Shown here piece by piece: positions 9,177-17,879 of a stretch of 64,000 nt of DNA. The notes under the pieces were generated by a model that did no database searches, was not told the DNA's origin, and saw only the letters and a program-made list of their open reading frames with translations. The DNA is from JAWKJY01 sp041393535 (GTDB taxonomy: Bacteria > Actinomycetota > Thermoleophilia > Gaiellales > Gaiellaceae). The stretch covers positions 1-64,000 of the forward strand of contig JAWKJY010000007.1 of the NCBI GenBank assembly GCA_041393535.1. Direction: 5' to 3'. How positions within the stretch are numbered: position 1 is the stretch's first letter; the number at the start of each line of letters is the position of its first letter. The position numbers were made by a program, and so were the translations under genes.

Positions 9177-10310
9177 ATGAGCGGCGTCCGCCACCTCTAC
9201 GTCCACCTGCCGTTCTGCGTCCACCGCTGCGGCTACTGCGACTTCGTCACCGTCGTCGGCCGGCGGGACGAGCACCGCGGCTACGTCGACGCGCTCGGGG
9301 CCGAGCTGGCGCTCGAGCGCGGGCTGCTCGCGCCGGCGCTCGACACGGTCTACCTGGGCGGCGGGACGCCGAGCTTCACCGCGCCGGACGAGCTCGCGCG
9401 GCTGCTCCACCTGCTGCCGCGCTCGCCGGAGACGACCGTCGAGGCGAACCCCGAGACCGTGACGCCCGACCTGGCCCGCCTGCTCGCGTGGCTCGGCGTG
9501 ACCCGCGTCTCGCTCGGCGCGCAGACCTTCCAGGCGCCGCTCCTCGCCGTGCTGGAGCGGCGGACGACGCCCGACCAGGTGCGTGCCGCGGTCGAGACGC
9601 TGCGCGAGGGGGGGATCGCGAACGTGTCGCTCGACCTCGTCTACGGGATCCCCGGCCAGCGCCCCGACGATCTCGAGCGCGATCTGGAGGCGATCGTCGA
9701 GCTCGCGCCCGAGCACGTCTCCGCCTACGAGCTGGAGGCGAAGGCGGGCACGCGCTTCACGCACGCGCACGGCGCGGAGCTCGGGCGGCAGGCCGAGGCG
9801 ATGGAGGGCTACGCGGAGCGCGTCGTCGAGGCGCTCGAGTCGGCCGGCTATCGGTGGTACGAGACGGCGAGCTTCTGCCTGCCGCGCGACGCGCGCGGCA
9901 CCGTGCGCGACCTGCGCAGCCGCCACAACCTCGCGTACTGGCTCGGGCGGGACTACCTCGGGCTCGGGATCGGCGCCGTCTCGACCGTCGCCGGTCGCCG
10001 CTGGCGCACCGCTCCCTCGCTGCCGGGCTACGTCGAGGCGCTCGCCGCGGGACGGCCGGCGCAGCGGAAGGTGGAGGAGCTGCCCGCGGCGACGAGGGCG
10101 AGGGAGCGCCTGATGCTCGGCCTGCGCCTCGACGAGCCGCTGCCGCTCGCGGACGTCGCCGGCGCCGTCGACGACGGGGCGCTCCGGCGGCTCGCGGAGC
10201 AGGGCCTCGTCGAGCGCGGCGACGGCTGGATCCGCCTGGCCCGCCGTGCCCGGCTGCTCGGCGGCGCCGTCACCGCCGAGCTGCTCGCGGACGACCCGGA
10301 GCAGGGGTAG
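9177..10310 (+). CDS. hemW: Radical SAM heme chaperone HemW
   Basis: HemW binds heme and SAM and is related to the oxygen-independent coproporphyrinogen oxidase HemN. The 377-aa protein opens with HLYVHLPFCVHRCGYCDF, carrying the CxxxCxxC iron-sulfur motif that HemW shares with HemN. It also has YLGGGTPS, ANPETVTPD, GAQTF and VSLDLVYGIPGQ as in the family, and the C-terminal HemN-type domain. ATG 9177 places the motif at the usual distance from the N-terminus. hrcA follows within 45 bases, the conserved order in Gram-positive bacteria. Confidence 0.93.
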   Translation: MSGVRHLYVHLPFCVHRCGYCDFVTVVGRRDEHRGYVDALGAELALERGLLAPALDTVYLGGGTPSFTAPDELARLLHLLPRSPETTVEANPETVTPDLARLLAWLGVTRVSLGAQTFQAPLLAVLERRTTPDQVRAAVETLREGGIANVSLDLVYGIPGQRPDDLERDLEAIVELAPEHVSAYELEAKAGTRFTHAHGAELGRQAEAMEGYAERVVEALESAGYRWYETASFCLPRDARGTVRDLRSRHNLAYWLGRDYLGLGIGAVSTVAGRRWRTAPSLPGYVEALAAGRPAQRKVEELPAATRARERLMLGLRLDEPLPLADVAGAVDDGALRRLAEQGLVERGDGWIRLARRARLLGGAVTAELLADDPEQG

Positions 10311-10342
10311 CGGGACGCCCGCTCGGCGCCCGGCGGCCTCGC

Positions 10343-10348
10343 TATCGT
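10343..10348 (+). promoter_or_regulatory. -10 element of hrcA
   Basis: TATCGT, 6 bases before the hrcA GTG. No CIRCE inverted repeat is visible nearby. Confidence 0.5.
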
Positions 10349-10354
10349 CAGGTC

Positions 10355-11389
10355 GTGGCCGAGATGGACCTGAGCAGCCGCCAGCGGCAGATCCTCGCCC
10401 TGGTCGTCGAGGAGTACGTGTCGTCGGGCCAGCCCGTCGGCTCGAAGACGCTCGTCGAGCGCTCGGGGATCAACGTCTCGTCCTCGACCGTCCGCTACGA
10501 GCTCGCCGAGCTCGAGGACCTCGGCCTGCTGACGCACCCGCACACGTCCGCCGGCCGGATCCCGACCGACTCCGGCTACCGCTACTACGTCGATCGCGTG
10601 CTCGAGCGGCCCGACGCACGCCCGCGCGCGTCGCTCGAGCTCGACCTGGCGAGCGTGTCGAACGAGATCGACCTCGCGCTCCAGCGCACGACGGAGGCGC
10701 TCGCGCAGCTGACGCACCTGATGGCGCTCGTCACCGCGCCGGCGCTCGAGACGACGGTCGTCCGCCACGTCGAGGTGCTGCAGCTGCAGCCGCAGGTCGT
10801 CGTGGTGGTCGTGATCACGCAGACCGGCGGCGTCACGAAGCGCCTGTTCGTCTTCGGCGACCCGGTCGACGCGCGCCTGGTCGGCTGGTCGGCCGACTAC
10901 CTGAACGAGACGCTCGGCGGCGAGCGGCTCGGCGCGCGCCTGCTGCGGCAGTGCTTCGAGGACACCGGGCTGACCGCGCGAGAGCGGGAGTTCCTCGCCG
11001 AGCTGCGCCCGGCGTTCGAGGACCTGATCGAGGGGCCGCAGAACGTCTTCGTCGGCGGCGCGGCCGACGTGCTCGACGAGTTCCGCAGCGAGGACGTGCG
11101 CGCGTTCCGCCGCCTCGTCGACGCGCTCGAGCAGCGCGCCTCGCTCCTCGACCTGATGCGCCAGTCGCTCGTGTCGCGCCGACCGTTCGTCCGCGTCGGC
11201 GCGGAGATCGGCGACCCGGCGCTCGAGCGCGTCTCGGTCGTCGGGCACGCGTACGGCCTGACGAACCGCAACCTCGGCACCGTGAGCCTGATCGGGCCGA
11301 CCCGGATGGACTACCCGGCCGCGATCGCCGCGGTCCGTCTCGCCGCGACGGAGCTCTCGCGCTTCGTCGAGGACATCTACGAGGCCTGA
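10355..11389 (+). CDS. hrcA: Heat-inducible transcription repressor HrcA
   Basis: HrcA represses chaperone genes by binding the CIRCE operator. The 344-aa protein has the N-terminal winged helix (LSSRQRQILALVVEEYV, GSKTLVERSGINVSSSTVR, then HTSAGRIPTDSGYRYYVD), the GAF-like middle, and the C-terminal signature RNLGTVSLIGPTRMDYPAAI. The start is GTG 10355, preceded by TATCGT; the upstream open frame is a shadow of hemW. dnaJ follows 37 bases downstream. No CIRCE is visible in front of hrcA or dnaJ, so its targets are probably groE/dnaK elsewhere. Confidence 0.95.
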   Translation: MAEMDLSSRQRQILALVVEEYVSSGQPVGSKTLVERSGINVSSSTVRYELAELEDLGLLTHPHTSAGRIPTDSGYRYYVDRVLERPDARPRASLELDLASVSNEIDLALQRTTEALAQLTHLMALVTAPALETTVVRHVEVLQLQPQVVVVVVITQTGGVTKRLFVFGDPVDARLVGWSADYLNETLGGERLGARLLRQCFEDTGLTAREREFLAELRPAFEDLIEGPQNVFVGGAADVLDEFRSEDVRAFRRLVDALEQRASLLDLMRQSLVSRRPFVRVGAEIGDPALERVSVVGHAYGLTNRNLGTVSLIGPTRMDYPAAIAAVRLAATELSRFVEDIYEA

Positions 11390-11410
11390 AGCCCGGCCGG
11401 GCGCTGTCGA

Positions 11411-11416
11411 TACCCT
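11411..11416 (+). promoter_or_regulatory. Possible -10 element of dnaJ
   Basis: TACCCT, 10 bases before the dnaJ ATG, slightly further than at other genes. Confidence 0.4.
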
Positions 11417-11426
11417 GGGGCGAGGC

Positions 11427-12557
11427 ATGGCCGCGACGAAGCGCGACTACTACGAGATCCTCGGGGTCACGCGCACCGCGAGCGAGCAGGAGCTGAAGAA
11501 GGCGTTCCGCCAGCTCGCCCGCGAGCTGCACCCGGACGTCTCGGACGACCCGCAGGCGGAGGAGAAGTTCCGCGAGGTGGCCGAGGCCTACGAGGTCCTG
11601 TCCAAGCAGGAGACGCGCGACCTGTACGACCGCTTCGGCCACGGCGGGCTGCGCCGGGGCGGCTACGCGCCGCCGGGCGACTTCGGCGATCTCTCCGACC
11701 TGCTCTCGTCGTTCTTCGGCGGCGACCTCTTCGGGGACGTCTTCGGCGGCGGCGGCCGGCGCGCGCGGCGACGCGGCGCGGACGTGGCCGTCCGGGTCGA
11801 GATCGACCTGGCCGAGGCAGCGACGGGCGCGACGCGCGAGGTCGTCTTCGGCGCGACGACCGTCTGCACGACGTGCAACGGGAGCTGCGCCGCGCCCGGC
11901 TCGACGCCCGCGGTGTGCGACACCTGCGGCGGCGCCGGCCGCGTGCAGACCGGGCAGAGCTCGCTGCTCGGGCAGCTCGTCCAGACCCGGCCGTGCCCGC
12001 GCTGCCACGGCGGCGGGCGGATCGTCACCGACCCCTGCGAGGACTGCGACGGCAACGGCGTCGTCACCGAGGAGCGCAGGCTCTCGGTCGACGTGCCGGC
12101 CGGCATCGCCGACGGGCAGCGGATCCGGATCGGCGGCCAGGGGCACTGGGGCGGGCCGGGCGGCCAGCCCGGCGACCTCTACGTCCACGTCGGCGTGCGC
12201 GAGGACGAGCGCTTCGTCCGCGACGGGCACGACCTCGTCTGCCGGCTCGACGTCTCGATGGCGCAGGCGGCGCTCGGCGCCCGCGTGACCGTGCCGACGC
12301 TGGATGGCGACCACGAGCTCGACCTGCCGGCGGGGACCCAGCCCGGCGAGGTGATCCTCCTGCGCGGCAAGGGGATGCCCGCGCTGCGCGCCCGCGGCCG
12401 CGGCGACCAGCACGTCGTCGTGAACGTCCGCGTGCCGCGTCGCCTGACCGAGGAGCAGCGGACGCACCTCGCCCAGCTCGACGCGACGATCGACGCGTCC
12501 GCCTACGACGAGGCCGAGCCCGGCTTCTTCGAGCGGCTCCGCGCGGCATTCCGTTGA
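11427..12557 (+). CDS. dnaJ: Chaperone protein DnaJ
   Basis: DnaJ is the J-domain co-chaperone that stimulates the DnaK ATPase. The 376-aa protein has a J domain (residues 1-70, HPD at 35-37), a Gly/Phe-rich linker (FGGDLFGDVFGGGG), and a zinc domain from about residue 148 with four motifs (CTTCNGSC, CDTCGGAG, CPRCHGGG, CEDCDGNG). The first motif departs from the CxxCxGxG consensus at its last position. The C-terminal substrate-binding barrels follow. It sits between hrcA and prmA, and its TGA overlaps the prmA start. Confidence 0.96.
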   Translation: MAATKRDYYEILGVTRTASEQELKKAFRQLARELHPDVSDDPQAEEKFREVAEAYEVLSKQETRDLYDRFGHGGLRRGGYAPPGDFGDLSDLLSSFFGGDLFGDVFGGGGRRARRRGADVAVRVEIDLAEAATGATREVVFGATTVCTTCNGSCAAPGSTPAVCDTCGGAGRVQTGQSSLLGQLVQTRPCPRCHGGGRIVTDPCEDCDGNGVVTEERRLSVDVPAGIADGQRIRIGGQGHWGGPGGQPGDLYVHVGVREDERFVRDGHDLVCRLDVSMAQAALGARVTVPTLDGDHELDLPAGTQPGEVILLRGKGMPALRARGRGDQHVVVNVRVPRRLTEEQRTHLAQLDATIDASAYDEAEPGFFERLRAAFR

Positions 12558-13321
12558 GCGCGCCGCTCCGCCGCGTCGCGCTCGTCGTCGCCGCCGAGCA
12601 GGCGGAGGAGGCGCGGGCCTTCCTGCTCGACCTGGTCCCCGACGGCTTCGAGGAGCGCGACGTCCCTGGCGGGGTCGAGCTCGCCGCCTACGTCGACCCC
12701 GGTCGCGCCGTCGGCCTGGCCGCCGCGCTCCCGGGCGCGACCGTGACCGAGGTGGCCGAGGGCTGGGAGGACGCCTGGCGCGCGTTCCACCGGCCGGTCC
12801 GGGTCGGGCCGCTCTGGGTCGGGCCGCCGTGGCTCGAGCCCGACGCCGACGCCGTCCCGCTGGTGATCGACCCGGGCCAGGCGTTCGGCACGGGCGCGCA
12901 CGCGACGACCCGCCTGAGCCTCGGGCTGCTGCTCGAGCAGGAGCCGACGAGCCTGCTCGACCTCGGCTGCGGCTCCGGCGTCCTCTCGATCGCCGCGGCG
13001 CTCTCGGGCTTCGCGCCCGTCGTCGCCGTCGACCTCGACGATGCGGCCGTCGCGGCGACTCGCGGGAACGCCGTGGTGAACGGCGTCCAGCTCGACGCGC
13101 GCCGCGCGGACGTCCTCGCCGACCCGCTCCCGGAGGCGGGGCTCGTCGTCGCGAACATCGAGACGCGCGTGCTGGAGCCGCTCGCGGCCCGCGTGCGGGC
13201 GCCGCGGTGGATCGTCTCGGGCATCCTCGCCCGCGAGCGACCGACGCTCGCCGGCTGGACGCTCGTCGAGCGCCGCGAGGACGGCGAGTGGGCCGCCGAG
13301 CTGCGCGTCAGGGACGCCTGA
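12554..13321 (+). CDS. prmA: Ribosomal protein L11 methyltransferase
   Basis: PrmA trimethylates L11 using SAM. The 255-aa product contains VIDPGQAFGTGAHATT, typical of PrmA, the SAM-binding motif LLDLGCGSGVLSIAAA (about residue 134), VVAVDLDDAAV and VVANIETRVLEPLA. The start is a TTG that overlaps the dnaJ stop (TTGA, 4 bases), implying coupling. Its 3' end overlaps the convergent TolB-like gene by 14 bases. The N-terminal substrate-recognition domain is shorter than in E. coli. Confidence 0.9.
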   Translation: MSAPLRRVALVVAAEQAEEARAFLLDLVPDGFEERDVPGGVELAAYVDPGRAVGLAAALPGATVTEVAEGWEDAWRAFHRPVRVGPLWVGPPWLEPDADAVPLVIDPGQAFGTGAHATTRLSLGLLLEQEPTSLLDLGCGSGVLSIAAALSGFAPVVAVDLDDAAVAATRGNAVVNGVQLDARRADVLADPLPEAGLVVANIETRVLEPLAARVRAPRWIVSGILARERPTLAGWTLVERREDGEWAAELRVRDA

Positions 13322-15122
13322 GCGGCGCGCGCCAGTCGAGCGACGAGAGCCCCGAGAGCGCGAGCGGGACGGCGATCGGGGGCGTCTCCGCTCTCATCAG
13401 CTCCAGGCGTTCCCCGGCCTCAAGCTCGCTGATCACCGCGACGCTCCGCCCGTCGCCGCTCCAGGCGAGATCGCGGACGTACCGGAACCCCGGCGACGAG
13501 ACGAGGATGCGCTCGTCCGAGCCGTCCCGGGCGGCGGTCGCGACGAGCACGACGTCGCAGTAGAGGCCGCAGGCGTTCCCGACGACGCGGACGTAGGCGA
13601 GCCGGGAGCCGTCCCGCGACCAGCGTGGGTGGAAGCCGCCGGGCACGACGAGGCGTGGGGTCCCGGCCCGGAGGGCGCCGCGGACGGCCCTGAGCGGCGC
13701 GACTGCGATCCCCGAGTCCGTCGTGTACGCGAGATCGCCCAGGCTCGACCAGTCGACGGCCCCCCCCAGGCTGGAGCCAGGCGCAAGCTGGCCGTCCACG
13801 ATCGCGCCGTCGTCGAGCGACCACAGGCGGAGGAAGCCGTCCCGGCCGACGCGCAGCACGGCGCGGCCGTCCGGCGACCAGTCCAGGCCGTCCCAGGAGC
13901 GCCAGGCGCCGGTCGGATCGGGCGCACGACGGGGCTGCGAGCCGTCCGCCCGCGCGACCACGACGTGCCTGCCCACGCGGTAGAGGAGGCGCGTCCCATC
14001 GGGCGACCAGACGGGATCCAGCTGCGAGTACCGGTCGTCGGTCAGGGCGATCGCGCGACCCGTCCCCGGGTCGACCCGGACGAGCTCGGGGTCGCGGCTC
14101 TCCAGCGCCCGCCAGCTGACCGCGAGCCGACCGTCCGGGAGCCACGCGACGCCCGTCGCCTCCCGCTCGGGCAGGCCGAACGTCCTCGCCGTGCCGGCGA
14201 GCGCCTGCACGCGAACGACGCGGCCGCGCGCGCCGGGTGCCGCGGCGACGCAGGCGAGCCGTCCGCCGTCCGTCGAGAACGCGACAGGGCCGACGCACCC
14301 GGGCTGGGGGAAGAGCGGGCGCCGTCTGCCGTCGGCCGCGTCGTAGAGCGAGATGCCGCCTTCCTCGAGCAGGGCGATCGCGCCCCTGCGCGGAACGAAC
14401 GCCGGCGCGTGCGAGAGCCCGTGCGGCTCGGTCTCCCAGGCCACCTTTCCGTCGACGCCGACGAGCCGGAGCGCCCCTCGATCGGCGGCCGTCGCGAGCC
14501 CGACCCGCACGGCGAGCGACCCGCCGTCCGGCGCCCAGGCGAACGGGCCCGCCTGGGCGAGCAGCGTGCGGGGCGTGCCGCCGGCCAGATCGACGACCTC
14601 GAGGCGCACGGGGCTCGAGAGCCCGGGCGACTGCGGGACGAGGTAGGCGAGCAGCGCCCCGTCCGGGGAGAAGGCGGGGAACGAGCCGCCAGGCCCGACG
14701 AGGCGTCCGGGCCCGCCGCGTGTGGGCAGTACGACCACGCCCTCGGGCCCTGCGTACGCGAGCCGGCGCGAGTCGGGCGCCCACGCCGGGCTCGTGCCCT
14801 CGCCGACGAGCCGCGGGCGCGACCCGTCCGCGCGGGCGGTCCACACCTCCTGCGCGGCGCCGAGCGCGCCGCGGACGAACGCGAGCAGCCGGCCGTCGGG
14901 CGAGGGCGTCGGGGCGGACTCGTGCGCCCGGGTCGTCCGCGAGAGCCGCGTGCGCTCGCCCGTCGCCGGGTCGAGCGAGTAGAGCGTCGGCGTGCGCGGC
15001 TCGACGGGCGGCTGCGCCGACACGACCAGGTCGAACCCGCGCTCCGGGACGCGCGCCGCGGGCGCCGGGGCGGCGAGCGCGCCCGCCGCCAGCACCGCCG
15101 CCGCGAGCGCGAGCCGGCGCAT
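13308..15122 (-). CDS. Secreted TolB-like beta-propeller (PD40 repeats)
   Basis: The 604-aa protein has a signal peptide (MRRLALAAAVLAAGALAAP) and then many WD40-like PD40 repeats with the pattern SPDGRLLAF, APDSRRLAYAG, SPDGTRLLYRV and SGDGRSVAVI. It probably folds into one or two propellers for protein or ligand binding outside the membrane; no enzymatic motif is visible. Its ATG overlaps the stop of the upstream chagasin-like gene (TGATG), so the two are translationally coupled and may act together in the envelope. It converges on prmA with a 14-base overlap. Confidence 0.8.
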   Translation of the reverse strand: MRRLALAAAVLAAGALAAPAPAARVPERGFDLVVSAQPPVEPRTPTLYSLDPATGERTRLSRTTRAHESAPTPSPDGRLLAFVRGALGAAQEVWTARADGSRPRLVGEGTSPAWAPDSRRLAYAGPEGVVVLPTRGGPGRLVGPGGSFPAFSPDGALLAYLVPQSPGLSSPVRLEVVDLAGGTPRTLLAQAGPFAWAPDGGSLAVRVGLATAADRGALRLVGVDGKVAWETEPHGLSHAPAFVPRRGAIALLEEGGISLYDAADGRRRPLFPQPGCVGPVAFSTDGGRLACVAAAPGARGRVVRVQALAGTARTFGLPEREATGVAWLPDGRLAVSWRALESRDPELVRVDPGTGRAIALTDDRYSQLDPVWSPDGTRLLYRVGRHVVVARADGSQPRRAPDPTGAWRSWDGLDWSPDGRAVLRVGRDGFLRLWSLDDGAIVDGQLAPGSSLGGAVDWSSLGDLAYTTDSGIAVAPLRAVRGALRAGTPRLVVPGGFHPRWSRDGSRLAYVRVVGNACGLYCDVVLVATAARDGSDERILVSSPGFRYVRDLAWSGDGRSVAVISELEAGERLELMRAETPPIAVPLALSGLSSLDWRAPLRRP

Positions 15123-15538
15123 CAGCGCACGGTCACCGTGTACGTGATCCGGGGTGAGAGGGGCTCGTCCTCGGGCGCGGGGACGCCGGCCGAGCCGCAG
15201 CGGTAGCAGTCGAAGAGCACGAGCTCCGTCGTCCCCGGCGCCCGGGCCGTGAAGGTGAAGACGTGCCGGCCCCCGGAGCCGGGCGCGTCGCCCTCGCTCT
15301 CGTAGTCGTCCGAGATCAGCTCGGCCACCGCGGGATCGGGCGGCTGCTCGAGGCGCCAGTCGTCGCCGATGCTCGGGTTCTCATCGAGGACGATCGCGAA
15401 CGGCTGGCCCGCGTCCACGGCGATCGAGGTGTCGTCCGGGCCGAAGGCCGGCGCGCCGCCGCCCCCGCAGCTCCCGAGCCCGAGCACCGCCACCGCGACC
15501 GCGATCACCCCCCGCAGCACGCCACGACGGTAGCGCAT
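15122..15538 (-). CDS. Chagasin-family (I42) protease-inhibitor lipoprotein
   Basis: The 138-aa product has a hydrophobic signal ending LGLGSCGGGG, a likely lipobox Cys. A chagasin-like domain follows: LDENPSIGDDWRL resembles the NPTTGxxW loop, GSGGRHVFTFTARAPGTTEL the second and core-strand region, and FDCYR may replace the RPW loop. Chagasins inhibit papain-type cysteine proteases, but the target here is unknown. The ATG at 15538 is favoured; an in-frame ATG lies further upstream near 15590. It is coupled to the TolB-like gene and divergent from mtaB. Confidence 0.7.
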   Translation of the reverse strand: MRYRRGVLRGVIAVAVAVLGLGSCGGGGAPAFGPDDTSIAVDAGQPFAIVLDENPSIGDDWRLEQPPDPAVAELISDDYESEGDAPGSGGRHVFTFTARAPGTTELVLFDCYRCGSAGVPAPEDEPLSPRITYTVTVR

Positions 15539-15583
15539 CCCGCGGCGGATCACGAGCCGGCGGGCCCGCTCGCCGCAACCGAC

Positions 15584-15589
15584 TAGCAT
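15584..15589 (+). promoter_or_regulatory. -10 element of mtaB
   Basis: TAGCAT, 6 bases before the mtaB GTG. Confidence 0.5.
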
Positions 15590-15595
15590 GGGCTC

Positions 15596-16786
15596 GTGGC
15601 GCGCTTCTCCGTCGACGTCCTCGGCTGCAAGGTCTCCCTCGTCGACGTCCAGGAGGTCCGCGAGCGGCTGCTCGCCGACGGCCACGCGGAGGCGGACGCG
15701 GAGGACGCCGAGGTGGTCGTCCTGTCGACCTGCTGCGTGACGAACGAGGCGGTCGCGAAGTCGCGCAAGGCAGCGCGGCGGGCGGCGCGGCGCGGCGCGC
15801 GCGTCTACGTGACCGGCTGCGCCGCGAACCTCGACGGCGCCTTCGCCGGGCTCGGCGAGCAGGTCGAGGTCGTCCCGCTGCGGGCGGAGGAGACGGCGGC
15901 GGCGGTCGCCGCGGGCGTCGGGTCGCTCGGCTGCACGCGCGCCGACGCGGGCACGGACCGGGTGCGCGCGTTCGTGAAGATCCAGGACGGCTGCTCCTTC
16001 TCGTGCGACTTCTGCGTCATCCCGCAGGTGCGCGGCGCCTCGCGCAGCCGGCGCGCCGAGGCCGTGCTCGCAGAGATCCGCCGCCGGGTCGCGCAGGGCC
16101 ACCGCGAGGTCGTCCTCACCGGCATCAACCTCGGCTGCTTCCGCGACCGCGCCGCCGGCTACGACCTGCCGCGGCTGATCCGCGAGGCGGGCGCCACCCC
16201 CGGGCTCGAGCGCCTGCGGCTGTCGTCGATCGAGGTGAACCACGTCGACGACGCGCTCGTCGCGGCGATGCGCGAGACGCCGACGGTCTCGCCGCACCTG
16301 CACGTGCCGCTCCAGGCGGGCGACGACCGGGTGCTGCGCGACATGGCGCGCCGCTACACGGCCGCGACGTTCCTGCGTCGGCTCGAGCGCGCCGAGGGGT
16401 TTAACGTCACGACGGACGTGATCGTCGGGTTCCCGACCGAGGACGAGGCGGCGTTCGAGCGAACGCTGCAGGTCGTCCGCGACGCGGGGATCACGAAGGT
16501 GCACGTCTTCCCGTACTCGCCGCGCCCGGGCACGCGCACGGCGGGGCTCGACCCGGTCGCGCCCGGGGCGAAGCGCGAGCGCAGCGCGCGGCTGCGCGCC
16601 CTGTCCGACGAGCAGCAGCGCGCCCGCTGGGCGGCGAAGCTGGGCTCGGAGGACGTCGTCCTGGTCGACCGGCCGGGACGCGGCTACGGCGACGACTACT
16701 CGCCGTGGCTCGTCGAGGCGCCGGTCGGCGAGCTCGTCCGCGTCCGTGCCGGCGCCGTCACGGAGGAGGGGATCCTCGCTGCCTAG
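15596..16786 (+). CDS. mtaB: tRNA t6A37 methylthiotransferase MtaB
   Basis: MtaB converts t6A37 of tRNA to ms2t6A with two iron-sulfur clusters. The 396-aa protein has an N-terminal MTTase domain with three Cys motifs (LGCKVS, LSTCCVTNE, VTGCAANLDG) and a radical-SAM core with CSFSCDFCVIPQVRG. Further family motifs are GINLGCF, HLHVPLQAGDDRVL and DVIVGFPTEDEAAFE. A short C-terminal TRAM-like region ends the protein. Ser replaces the usual Asn in LGCKVN. The start is GTG 15596. A HIT gene follows with overlapping frames. Confidence 0.93.
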   Translation: MARFSVDVLGCKVSLVDVQEVRERLLADGHAEADAEDAEVVVLSTCCVTNEAVAKSRKAARRAARRGARVYVTGCAANLDGAFAGLGEQVEVVPLRAEETAAAVAAGVGSLGCTRADAGTDRVRAFVKIQDGCSFSCDFCVIPQVRGASRSRRAEAVLAEIRRRVAQGHREVVLTGINLGCFRDRAAGYDLPRLIREAGATPGLERLRLSSIEVNHVDDALVAAMRETPTVSPHLHVPLQAGDDRVLRDMARRYTAATFLRRLERAEGFNVTTDVIVGFPTEDEAAFERTLQVVRDAGITKVHVFPYSPRPGTRTAGLDPVAPGAKRERSARLRALSDEQQRARWAAKLGSEDVVLVDRPGRGYGDDYSPWLVEAPVGELVRVRAGAVTEEGILAA

Positions 16787-17126
16787 CCAGCCGCAGGCCG
16801 ATTGCATCTTCTGCCGCATCGTCGCCGGGGAGATCCCGGCCGACGTCGTCCACCGCGGCGAGGGCTTCCTCGCCTTCCGCGACATCGCGCCGAAGGCGGA
16901 CACGCACGTGCTCGTGATCCCGGAGCGCCACGTCGACTCGCTCCGCGACGTCGACGGGCTGTTCGAGGACGAGCGCGGGCGGATGGTCTCGTTCGTCGCC
17001 GAGACCGCGCAGGCGCTCGGGCTCGGCGACTACCGGGTGATCGTGAACGTCGGGCCGGGCGCGGGGCAGACCGTGTTCCACCTGCACTGGCACGTCATGG
17101 CCGGCGGCCTGCCGCCGTTCGGCTGA
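16779..17126 (+). CDS. HIT-family nucleotide-binding protein
   Basis: HIT proteins hydrolyse nucleotide phosphoramidates or dinucleotides. It has DCIFCRIVAGEIPADVV at the N-terminus and the histidine triad HLHWHVMAGG at the C-terminus; DIAPKADTHVLVIPERH is also typical. The start is unusual: the only standard in-frame start is GTG 16746, inside mtaB. A GGAGGAGGGG ribosome site at about 16762-16771 sits 8 bases before a CTG at 16779, which gives an N-terminus of the normal HIT length. CTG is proposed on that basis; GTG 16746 is the alternative. It is probably cotranscribed with mtaB and yqeY. Confidence 0.85.
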   Translation: MPSQPQADCIFCRIVAGEIPADVVHRGEGFLAFRDIAPKADTHVLVIPERHVDSLRDVDGLFEDERGRMVSFVAETAQALGLGDYRVIVNVGPGAGQTVFHLHWHVMAGGLPPFG

Positions 17127-17144
17127 GCAGCGAGGAGGACGGGG

Positions 17145-17582
17145 ATGATCGCGCGCATCGAGGGTGACGTGAAGGAGGCCATGAAGGCCCGGGACCAGCT
17201 GCGGCTCGACACGCTGCGGCTGACGCTCGCCGCGCTGCGCTCGTCCGAGAAGGACCTCGGCCGGCCGCTGACCGAGACCGAGGAGCTGCAGGTGCTCCAG
17301 CGCGAGCGCAAGCGCCGGATCGAGGCCGCGGCCGCGTACCGCGACGGCGGGCGCGACGAGGCGGCCGAGCGCGAGGAGGCGGAGCTCGCGATCCTCGAGT
17401 CCTACATGCCGACGCCGCTCGGCGAGGCCGAGATCGAGTCGATCGTCGACCACGCGATCGCCGAGACCGGCGCGACGTCGATCCGCGACCTCGGCCGCGT
17501 GATGGCCGACGTGATGCCGCAGGTGGCCGGCCGGGCCGACGGCTCGGCGGTCAGCCAGATCGTCCGCGAGAAGCTCGCCTAG
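17145..17582 (+). CDS. YqeY / GatB-domain protein
   Basis: This 145-aa protein matches the YqeY family (GatB-Yqey tail domain), all-helical and often linked to tRNA-dependent amidation. Typical features are VKEAMKARDQLRLDTLRL near the N-terminus, ERKRRIEAAAAYRDGGR, LESYMPTPL and the C-terminal VMPQVAGRADGSAVSQIV. A clear GAGGAGG site precedes the ATG, unlike the leaderless genes nearby, consistent with an internal operon position after the HIT gene. Its exact biochemical role is unknown. Confidence 0.88.
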   Translation: MIARIEGDVKEAMKARDQLRLDTLRLTLAALRSSEKDLGRPLTETEELQVLQRERKRRIEAAAAYRDGGRDEAAEREEAELAILESYMPTPLGEAEIESIVDHAIAETGATSIRDLGRVMADVMPQVAGRADGSAVSQIVREKLA

Positions 17583-17648
17583 CCGGGCCGCGCACGCCCG
17601 CAGGTGCCCCGAGGATTGAGCGGGCCGCCGGTCGGGTATGTCCCGCGC

Positions 17649-17864
17649 ATGGGACGAAGCGTGGTGGACAGGGTGGGGGAGGCCGGCCTCGCGGGCTGGC
17701 GCCAGCGCGTGGCGGACACCGTCGCCGGGCCGGTCTCGCAGCGCACGCCGCTCGAGGCCGACCGGGTGCGTGCGCTCGTCGGGCTCGCCTTCCTCGTGCT
17801 CGCCGTGCTCTACGTCGTTCGCGCGCTCGGCGAGGCGCAGCGGGCCGTGCGCGACGCGGACTGA
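17649..17864 (+). CDS. Small single-pass membrane protein
   Basis: The 71-residue product from ATG 17649 has a hydrophilic N-terminal half and one membrane helix (VGLAFLVLAVLYVVRALG) near the C-terminus, then a short charged tail. No family is recognised. It follows yqeY and converges on the frameshifted dehydrogenase. A longer start at 17604 is possible but is upstream of the good ATG. Confidence 0.5.
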   Translation: MGRSVVDRVGEAGLAGWRQRVADTVAGPVSQRTPLEADRVRALVGLAFLVLAVLYVVRALGEAQRAVRDAD

Positions 17865-17879
17865 TCGAGCGAACCGGCG

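Noticed and set aside
8230..9180. A 316-codon plus-strand frame before hemW
   Set aside because: Arg/Pro/Ala-biased translation with repeats, no promoter or domain; only its stop overlaps the hemW start, which alone is weak evidence.
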